Below, piece after piece: positions 52,596-58,167 of a stretch of 58,167 bases of DNA. Numbering within the stretch: position 1 is the stretch's first letter; each line of letters starts with the position of its first letter. The position numbers and the translations under genes are program-made. Location: assembly GCA_020633415.1 (NCBI GenBank), contig JACKDQ010000019.1, positions 1-58,167 on the forward strand, read 5' to 3'. The notes beneath the pieces are model-generated. The model was not told the DNA's origin. It searched no databases and saw only the letters and a program-made list of their open reading frames with translations. This DNA comes from Deltaproteobacteria bacterium. Lineage in GTDB: Bacteria; Myxococcota_A; Polyangia; GCA-2747355.

Positions 52596-54194
52596 CTATT
52601 TGCTGTAGCGGGCTTCAAATTCCTTGGCCCGGCGCGCGCGTTCTTTGCGCTCTTGCTCCGACATCTTGCCGAGGTACCAGCGGTGCTCCGCGCTGCTGAG
52701 CATCTCGTCGAGCGCAGAGCGCAGCGCCTTGGCTGCGTTTACCTTCTGGGCCTCCCTAGCGCGCAGTCCCTTCTCGATCAGCTCTTCGATTTCCGGTACA
52801 AACTTCGAATAGAAGTGTTTTGCGACTTCGTAGGTGCCGTGCCAATGGGTGTAGTCGGGGCCTTGCATCGACGCTGCGTGACGTGCCCGACGACCCTCGT
52901 GGTGCCAGATCTCGAACCAGGTGAAGTCGATCTTGTTGGAGAATTGCACCGGTTTGAGCAGCGGCTGAGCGATCGCCATCAGCTTCAGTCCCGGATCGGC
53001 AAACTTGACGTGGTACTCGTTGATCAGCGCGTCGTATTGCAGATAGAACGAGTCGACGTATGGTTTGCCGTGGCAAGCCAAGCAGACGTCGACCATGTTC
53101 TTGCGACGGGTCTGCCAGTTGATCTTCGCGCCCGGTAGGCCCATCTTACCGTCCGCTAGTTCGGGGCGGATCGACTTAGCTGGCCGATTGTTCCAAGAGA
53201 TTCGCAGGCCGACATCGTGGGTCACGGCTTGCTTTGCGGTCGCGGACATGTGGCAGGTCGCGCAAGTTGGCGCGGCGTTGTAATCCTGGCCGACGACCCA
53301 CTTGTCGTTGTCCATGTTCATGCGATGGCGGTTGGCGCGGAAGGCGATGCCGTGCTTCGATTCGTTGTAGATTTCGATCTGTGGGTGGTCTGGGCCCATA
53401 TGGCACTTGCCGCAGTTCTCCGGGTTGCGCGCCTGCTCGACCGAGAAGCGGTGGCGGCTGTGACAAGCGGTACACGAGCCCCGCGATCCGTCGGGATTAA
53501 GTCGTCCAATGCCAGTGTTGGGCCATGTCGCCGCATCCAAGCTGCCGTTGGCGAGAACCTTGACTTCTCCGCCGTGGCACTGCCAGCAGCCGTTGACGGC
53601 TGCCGCCGAGATGCCCTGACCGAAAGCCTTGGTTTTCAACAGGCGCGATCCCTCGACAACTTCTGCCAGCGTGTTGTCAAGCGAGCCGAGAATGCGTCCA
53701 GCCTGCGCGTGGTGGCTGGCCGTGAACTCCCGCTCTTCCTTTTCGTGGCACCTGCTGCAGTCTTTCGGCGAAACGATCGTCGCGATGCGTCGCTTGTAGT
53801 GGATGTAGGCGTCTTTGTCGCCGGCGCGCGCTTCGTGACACTCAAAGCAGCCGACCTTCGCGCGGTAGTGACGAGAGGCGCCCCATTGCTGCACCAGCGC
53901 GAAGCTTTCTTTCTGGTGGCATGCGATGCACTCCTTGGATGCCTCGGAAAACTTCGGTGGCATTGTCGCCGCTGCGCTCGCTGTGCCGACCAGCACGCCG
54001 CTGGTGCTGTTCGAGTCGGGTGACGGATGGCTGTCGCATCCGGTAACGAGCGCCAACAGCAATGCGACGTAGAGCGCCGGGCATTGGGGGGGGGCAGAAA
54101 CTGGTGCCAATAGGCTATCTGTCTGGCTCGCGGCGCCCGCCGCGGCTGGCGTTGACAGTATCGATAGGTCGGTCAAGTTTTGCTGAGCGCGCAT
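52596..54194 (-). CDS. Octaheme hydroxylamine oxidoreductase-family cytochrome (Hao-like)
   Basis: Octaheme cytochrome of 532 aa, exported. Eight CxxCH at C89, C116, C146, C203, C241, C261, C311 and C371. The family core is clear: GCWQCHGG (fourth, catalytic heme), TWPNTGIGRLNPDG, CTACHSRHRFSVEQAR, CGKCHMGPDHPQIEIYNESK and CATCHMSATAKQAVTHD. The family includes HAO, anammox enzymes and the reductive Hao of Campylobacterota. The Tyr that cross-links to heme P460 in oxidising HAO might be Y448 in GPDYTHW, but I cannot be sure. Lipobox-like VTGC at 53 follows a long leader. AGGAGG 5 nt before ATG 54194. First gene of its operon; no nrfA nearby, so nitrite or hydroxylamine reduction is inferred. 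Confidence 0.9.
   Translation of the reverse strand: MRAQQNLTDLSILSTPAAAGAASQTDSLLAPVSAPPQCPALYVALLLALVTGCDSHPSPDSNSTSGVLVGTASAAATMPPKFSEASKECIACHQKESFALVQQWGASRHYRAKVGCFECHEARAGDKDAYIHYKRRIATIVSPKDCSRCHEKEEREFTASHHAQAGRILGSLDNTLAEVVEGSRLLKTKAFGQGISAAAVNGCWQCHGGEVKVLANGSLDAATWPNTGIGRLNPDGSRGSCTACHSRHRFSVEQARNPENCGKCHMGPDHPQIEIYNESKHGIAFRANRHRMNMDNDKWVVGQDYNAAPTCATCHMSATAKQAVTHDVGLRISWNNRPAKSIRPELADGKMGLPGAKINWQTRRKNMVDVCLACHGKPYVDSFYLQYDALINEYHVKFADPGLKLMAIAQPLLKPVQFSNKIDFTWFEIWHHEGRRARHAASMQGPDYTHWHGTYEVAKHFYSKFVPEIEELIEKGLRAREAQKVNAAKALRSALDEMLSSAEHRWYLGKMSEQERKERARRAKEFEARYSK
54086..54094. repeat. Nine-G/C tract in the Hao leader
   Basis: A homopolymer of nine C on the coding strand, upstream of the lipobox in the Hao-like gene. 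The frame from the strong RBS and ATG 54194 passes through it into the mature protein only with this length; one base more or less would end the protein early. Confidence 0.6.
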
Positions 54195-54243
54195 CGCTCC
54201 TCCTAGAAAGCCGCCATGATTGGCACGCGGCGGCGGCGGTAGA

Positions 54244-54260
54244 TGCATGAGGCGGGCCAG
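54244..54260 (-). promoter_or_regulatory. Sigma54 (-24/-12) promoter of the hao operon
   Basis: On the minus strand CTGGCCCGCCTCATGCA matches YTGGCACGRNNNTTGCW at 11 of 14 fixed positions, with GG and GC exactly 10 bp apart. Start of transcription would be near 54233, about 40 nt before ATG 54194. The NorR-type array lies about 55 bp upstream. Confidence 0.75.
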
Positions 54261-54312
54261 GCACGCTGCTGCGTTTAGCGCAAGTAACGTTGGACGTATC
54301 GACAGCACACCC

Positions 54313-54371
54313 GTTGCCGAAACCACAACGCGTTGTCAGTAGAACAACGTCTGTGTTGTTTGGCCCACAAC
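54313..54371. promoter_or_regulatory. NorR-type array B: three GTTGT-N7-ACAAC sites between hao and nap
   Basis: Three copies at 54313-54329 (GTTGC in the left arm, one mismatch), 54332-54348 and 54355-54371. The gaps are 2 and 6 bp and the centres are 19 and 23 bp apart, the mirror image of array A. Read toward hao, the order is the same as array A read toward the barrel gene. It lies between two divergent sigma54 promoters and can serve both. Confidence 0.85.
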
Positions 54372-54429
54372 GCGGCCAAGCTGGCGCTTGATATTCGTCC
54401 TATCGACGGGCGGTTAGCTCGAGTATCGG

Positions 54430-54446
54430 CTGGAACGCGCCTTGCT
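54430..54446 (+). promoter_or_regulatory. Sigma54 (-24/-12) promoter of the nap operon
   Basis: CTGGAACGCGCCTTGCT matches YTGGCACGRNNNTTGCW at all but two fixed positions, with GG at 54432-54433 and GC at 54444-54445, 10 bp apart. Transcription would start near 54456, 45 nt before napD at 54501. Array B lies about 60 bp upstream. Confidence 0.8.
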
Positions 54447-54500
54447 TTACAAGTGGGCTCCATTGACGGCGGTAGTCCGCCACAGCCGAGGATCGTCGCG

Positions 54501-54827
54501 ATGAACATTGCTGGCGTAGTGGTTTGCACCGCCCCCGAGAACAGCGAGCGGGTTGCCGCGAAGATCGCTGAGCTACCCTGGGCCGATGTGCACGCGCGTG
54601 ACGAGAGTGGGCGCCTAATCGTCACGATCGAGGGGGAGCATACCGGCCAAGACATCGAGCGCCTCAGCATTGTCAGCGAGATCGAGGGGGTGAGCTCGGC
54701 GAACATGGTCCACTACTACTGTGAAGACCAGACGCCAGGCACGGGCGAGTCCGCACAGGAAGCTCTCAATCGCTCATCAGCTGAGGGAACGGCCAAGCAG
54801 CGCATCGATCTGGCCCGTGAGCGCTAG
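54501..54827 (+). CDS. napD: NapD, chaperone for nitrate reductase maturation
   Basis: NapD-like protein of 108 aa: MNIAGVVVCTAPENSERVAA at the start, WADVHARDESGRLIVTIEGE and SEIEGVSSANMVHYYCE, the usual NapD pattern. NapD binds the Tat signal of NapA in the cytoplasm and controls its export. GAGG lies about 9 nt before the ATG. The C-terminal 30 residues are hydrophilic and longer than in short NapD. napA begins 39 bp later, so the two are co-transcribed. Confidence 0.88.
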   Translation: MNIAGVVVCTAPENSERVAAKIAELPWADVHARDESGRLIVTIEGEHTGQDIERLSIVSEIEGVSSANMVHYYCEDQTPGTGESAQEALNRSSAEGTAKQRIDLARER

Positions 54828-54866
54828 CAAAGATTTGATATCTGTTAGCTGAGAAAGGCAACGAAC

Positions 54867-57596
54867 ATGGAACTTGGGCGGAGAGAGTTTCTCAAGGCGA
54901 GCGTGGCCGCGTCAGCCGCTGCGACCGTCGGCATGTCGATCGATGCCTCTGCGACGACCACAGCGGAGGACGCCTTCAAGGGTTGTCGTTGGGACAAAGC
55001 GGTTTGTCGGTTTTGCGGCACCGGCTGCGGCATACAGATCGCCACAAAGGACGATCGCGTGGTGGGCGTTCGCGGAGACGAGCAGTGCCCGGTCAACCGC
55101 GGCCTGCTTTGCATCAAAGGCTACTACAACGCCAAGATCATGTACGGCGCCGATCGGTTGACCCAGCCGCTGCTGCGCATGACCGATGGAAAGTTCGACA
55201 AGAAGGGCCGTTTCGAGCCGGTGAGCTGGGAGCGCGCGTTTGATGAGATGGAGCGGCACTGCAAGCAGGCGCTGGCTGAAAAGGGTCCGGCGGGTGTCGC
55301 GATCTTCGGGTCGGGCCAATACACGATCGACGAGGGCTACGCGGCGGCAAAGCTGATGAAAGCCGGCTTGCGCAGCAACAACCTCGATCCAAACGCGCGC
55401 CACTGCATGGCCTCCGCTGTGGTTGGCTTCATGCAGGTTTTTGGTATCGATGAGCCGCCGGGGTGCTACGACGACATCGAGCAAACCGATACTGTTGCTC
55501 TCTGGGGGGCCAACATGGCCGAGTGCCATCCGATCCTCTGGAGTCGCATAAACAATCGGAAAGTCAACGGCGGCAAACAGGTCAAGGTCTTCAACCTGAC
55601 GACCTTCGGCAACCGCAGCTCGGCGATCGCTGAAGTTGAGATCGTCTTTAAGCCCAATACCGACTTGGCGATACTCAACTTTATCGCCAACTACATCGTC
55701 GAAAAGAACAAGGTAGATTGGCGCTTCGTGCGTAAGCACACGATTTTCGCTGCAGGCCCCAGCGACATCGGTTACGGCTTGCCGGCGAACGATCCGCGCG
55801 AACAGTACAAGACGCTCAGCCGTGACGAGGCGATCGCGCAGGGACTCGATCCGAATAAGGTGCACCGTATCGCCCAAAGCAACACGGAAATGCCGGTCAA
55901 ACACTGGGCGATCGATTTCGCGGAATACAAGAATGCGCTCAAGCCCTACACGTTGGACTTTGTCGCGGCCCTAGCCAAGGGCGACCCGGCAGAGCCGTTA
56001 GACAAGTTCAAGGCCAAGTTGGTTGCGCTTGCCGATGAGTACGCCAACAAAAAGCGCAACGTGCTTTCGTTGTGGACGATGGGTTTTAACCAGCACGTGC
56101 GTGGGAGTTGGGCCAACGAGTTGATCTACGCCGTCCATCTGCTCGTCGGCAAAATGTGTCGGCCAGGATCGGGCGCGTTCTCGTTGACGGGGCAGCCCTC
56201 GGCCTGTGGTACCGCGCGCGAGGTTGGGACGTTCGCTCACCGCCTTCCGGCGGACATGGTGGTCGCCAATCCAGCACATCGCAAGCGCAGTGAGGAGCTC
56301 TGGAAGCTGCCGGCTGGGACGATCAACCCAGTCGTTGGTACCCACGCTGTCAAAATGATGCGCAAGCTGCAGTCCGGAGATATCAAGTTCTTCTGGTCGC
56401 ACGTTTCCAACCCATTCCATTGTTTCGCCAACATCAACAATTGGATGAAGGCCGCGCGCGAGGGTGACAACTTTATCGTCTGCTCCGACGCCTATCCGAC
56501 GGTGAGTGCGAAGGTCGCGGATCTGGTCCTACCCGCGGCGATGATCTTCGAGAAGTGGGGCGCCTACGGCAATGCTGAGCGTCGCACCCAGCACTGGCGC
56601 CAGCAGGTGCACGCGCCAGGGGAGGCCAAGGGAGATCTCTGGCAGATCGTCGAGTTTTCCAAGCGGTTCAAGCTCAAGGAGGTCTGGAAAGAGGTCCCGC
56701 TCAAAGGGGCGCCGGGCGACAAGTTGCCCGACGTCCTCGGTGCGATCGGCGCTCTCGCTTACCAGCCTGACGATACCCTCTTCGACGTGCTGTTCGCGCG
56801 GGTCGGCAAGAAGTTCCCCTGGAGCAAACAGGACCCGGTCGCGGCCGGTCACGACAACGACGTCGCTGAAGCCTACGGCTTCTTTTTGCATCGTGCGCTA
56901 TGGGAGGAATATCGCCAGTTCGGTAACGGCCATGGTCACGACCTCGCTGACTTCGATAGCTATCATCGTGTGCGCGGACTACGCTGGCCGGTCATCAATG
57001 GGCGCGAGACTCAGTGGCGCTACTTAGAAGGTCACGACCCGTACGTGCAGCGCGGTAGCGGCTTCAACTTCTACGGTCCAGCGCTCAAGGAGATCGCACA
57101 GGGCACGCTCGCGGGGCCACTGGCCAGCAAGGGCACGGTCAAGCTGTTTGCGGGCAAGGACGCGCACGGCACGATCGTTGGCGGTAAGGCGAAGATTTTC
57201 TTTAGGCCCTACGCTGAGCCGCCCGAGATGCCGGATAGGGATTATGATCTCTGGCTTTGCACCGGTCGCGTGCTCGAGCATTGGCACACCGGCACGATGA
57301 CGCGTCGCGTGGCAGAACTCTTCCGTTCGATGCCTCATGCGCTGGTCAATATGCATCCTGAGGATGCCAAGAAGCGCGGTGTTACCAGCGGCGATTTGGT
57401 GATCGTCGAGTCGCGCCGCGGGCAGATTCGCGCGCGTGTCGAGACATCGGGGCGCAATCGGATGCCAGTGGGAACGATCTTTATCCCGTTTTTCGACGAG
57501 CACGTCCTGGTCAACAAACTAACGCTCGATCAGACCTGCCCGCTGTCCAAGGAGACGGACTACAAGAAGTGCGCGGTACGCGTTCGAAAGGCATAA
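54867..57596 (+). CDS. napA: NapA, periplasmic nitrate reductase catalytic subunit
   Basis: Molybdopterin nitrate reductase of 909 aa. The Tat signal has GRREFLKAS. The 4Fe-4S site is C47/C50/C54/C82 (CRFCGTGC and LLCIKG). The molybdenum ligand is C180 in NARHCMASAV, as in NapA. Later motifs include GANMAECHPILWSRI and GQPSACGTAREVGTFAHRLP. It reduces nitrate to nitrite in the periplasm. It is longer than E. coli NapA (about 830 aa) and near the size of the NapA of Campylobacterota. It is followed by napB. No napC, napG or napH gene is in the window. Confidence 0.95.
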   Translation: MELGRREFLKASVAASAAATVGMSIDASATTTAEDAFKGCRWDKAVCRFCGTGCGIQIATKDDRVVGVRGDEQCPVNRGLLCIKGYYNAKIMYGADRLTQPLLRMTDGKFDKKGRFEPVSWERAFDEMERHCKQALAEKGPAGVAIFGSGQYTIDEGYAAAKLMKAGLRSNNLDPNARHCMASAVVGFMQVFGIDEPPGCYDDIEQTDTVALWGANMAECHPILWSRINNRKVNGGKQVKVFNLTTFGNRSSAIAEVEIVFKPNTDLAILNFIANYIVEKNKVDWRFVRKHTIFAAGPSDIGYGLPANDPREQYKTLSRDEAIAQGLDPNKVHRIAQSNTEMPVKHWAIDFAEYKNALKPYTLDFVAALAKGDPAEPLDKFKAKLVALADEYANKKRNVLSLWTMGFNQHVRGSWANELIYAVHLLVGKMCRPGSGAFSLTGQPSACGTAREVGTFAHRLPADMVVANPAHRKRSEELWKLPAGTINPVVGTHAVKMMRKLQSGDIKFFWSHVSNPFHCFANINNWMKAAREGDNFIVCSDAYPTVSAKVADLVLPAAMIFEKWGAYGNAERRTQHWRQQVHAPGEAKGDLWQIVEFSKRFKLKEVWKEVPLKGAPGDKLPDVLGAIGALAYQPDDTLFDVLFARVGKKFPWSKQDPVAAGHDNDVAEAYGFFLHRALWEEYRQFGNGHGHDLADFDSYHRVRGLRWPVINGRETQWRYLEGHDPYVQRGSGFNFYGPALKEIAQGTLAGPLASKGTVKLFAGKDAHGTIVGGKAKIFFRPYAEPPEMPDRDYDLWLCTGRVLEHWHTGTMTRRVAELFRSMPHALVNMHPEDAKKRGVTSGDLVIVESRRGQIRARVETSGRNRMPVGTIFIPFFDEHVLVNKLTLDQTCPLSKETDYKKCAVRVRKA

Positions 57597-57640
57597 CGCG
57601 GCGGCGGTCGCCGAACGACTTGTTGGAAGGGAAATGTCTG

Positions 57641-58167
57641 ATGCGAAACCGAGATAGAATCCTCTTTGGCGTCTCCGCTCTGATGGTGAGTGCCTTGTTC
57701 GCCGCCTGCCCGCGGCCGCAAGCGCCGATCCAGAACGCTGCCAACGGACCAAGCACACTAGTTGCCAAGACTGCGCCTCAGCGCGGGATACCGGCTGAAG
57801 CGATCGGCTTGCGCAAGACCAGCGTGTTCGCCGAATCACCGACGCTGCCGACCGGGAAGTATCCAGATGCTGACCCGGGAGACGGAAAGCGTTTGCCGCG
57901 CGCCTTTGTCGGCGCACCTCCAGCCGTGCCGCATTCCTTTGAATGGAAGACGGGCGAAACGCTTGCGGCCAACGAGTGTCTTGAATGTCACCTCGATGGT
58001 AGCGATGATGCGCCGCGGGTTTCGGTGTTTCATCGCACCGAGGCCAAGATGTTGCGTAGCAAGTCCGGCAAAAACACCGGAGGTCAAGTCTATGCGGTGG
58101 CTGGCAAGATACAGGTCAAGACGGTCAGTGGTTGGTTTCACGACTGCAGAATCTGTCACGCACCGCG
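57641..58167 (+). CDS. napB: NapB, diheme cytochrome c (partial)
   Basis: Small electron-transfer subunit of NapA, cut off by the end of the window (175 residues seen). Two hemes are visible: C113/C116/H117 (CLECH) and C169/C172/H173 (CRICH), with VPHSFEWKTGETLAANECLE before the first heme as in NapB. The N-terminus is a signal ending FAAC (C23), followed by an Ala/Pro/Gln linker, so it may be a lipoprotein, which is unusual for NapB. ATG 57641 has GGAAGGG about 9 nt upstream; an ATG at 57634 is out of frame. Confidence 0.88.
   Translation, partial: MRNRDRILFGVSALMVSALFAACPRPQAPIQNAANGPSTLVAKTAPQRGIPAEAIGLRKTSVFAESPTLPTGKYPDADPGDGKRLPRAFVGAPPAVPHSFEWKTGETLAANECLECHLDGSDDAPRVSVFHRTEAKMLRSKSGKNTGGQVYAVAGKIQVKTVSGWFHDCRICHAP

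Noticed and set aside
1..58167. tRNA genes, rRNA genes, CRISPR arrays, insertion sequences
   Set aside because: I looked for T-loop patterns, regularly spaced repeats and transposase motifs and found none; a covariance-model search would be needed to exclude small RNAs.

Overview
The window is about 62% GC by eye and densely coded. It looks like a chromosomal segment of a Gram-negative bacterium of the Myxococcota or a related deltaproteobacterial lineage. Three things point there: many lipoproteins with Asp/Ala/Ser/Thr-rich linkers behind the lipobox, Cys-rich repeats of the myxobacterial type, and a C-terminal tail resembling MYXO-CTERM (Cys, hydrophobic helix, Arg cluster). I cannot place it more precisely. 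I saw no rRNA, tRNA, CRISPR array, transposase or integrase.

Positions 1-18,800 hold mostly metabolic and secreted single genes: a 2OG-Fe(II) dioxygenase, a family 1 glycosidase, a long acyl-CoA dehydrogenase, an M3 oligopeptidase, a COG2509 flavoprotein, an SDR-EFR1 gene pair, an amidohydrolase, a rhodanese and a CBM9-like lipoprotein. Positions 18,800-38,300 are accessory and rich in surface proteins. They include two paralogous secreted proteins flanking a catalytically dead trypsin-like protein, a broken copy of a calpain-like gene whose intact relative lies 13 kb away, several lipoproteins, an M74-type murein endopeptidase, a thioredoxin-like lipoprotein, a parvulin and an ABC exporter. 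Positions 38,300-46,200 carry a methyltransferase/ATP-grasp fusion, a tandem universal stress protein, and a four-gene run of symporter, histidine kinase, response regulator and REC-GGDEF protein.

The most notable part is 46,235-58,167, a respiratory nitrogen-oxide island. On the plus strand are napD, napA and napB (periplasmic nitrate reductase; napB runs off the window). Divergent from them is an operon for an octaheme Hao-family cytochrome, a tetraheme cytochrome, an NrfC-like ferredoxin, an NrfD-like membrane protein and a NorR-like NO-sensing sigma54 activator. An outer-membrane barrel gene follows convergently. No nrfA is present. The layout suggests nitrate to nitrite to ammonium (or hydroxylamine), with Hao in the place of NrfA and an NrfBCD-like quinol-oxidising module feeding it.

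Two regulatory arrays tie the island together. Each has three copies of GTTGT-N7-ACAAC, which contains the NorR core GT-N7-AC. One array (46302-46360) lies upstream of the barrel gene. The other (54313-54371) lies between the hao and nap operons. Each of the three promoters has a sigma54-type GG-N10-GC element at a suitable place. I infer one NO-responsive NorR/sigma54 regulon covering nitrate reduction, the Hao system and an outer-membrane channel.
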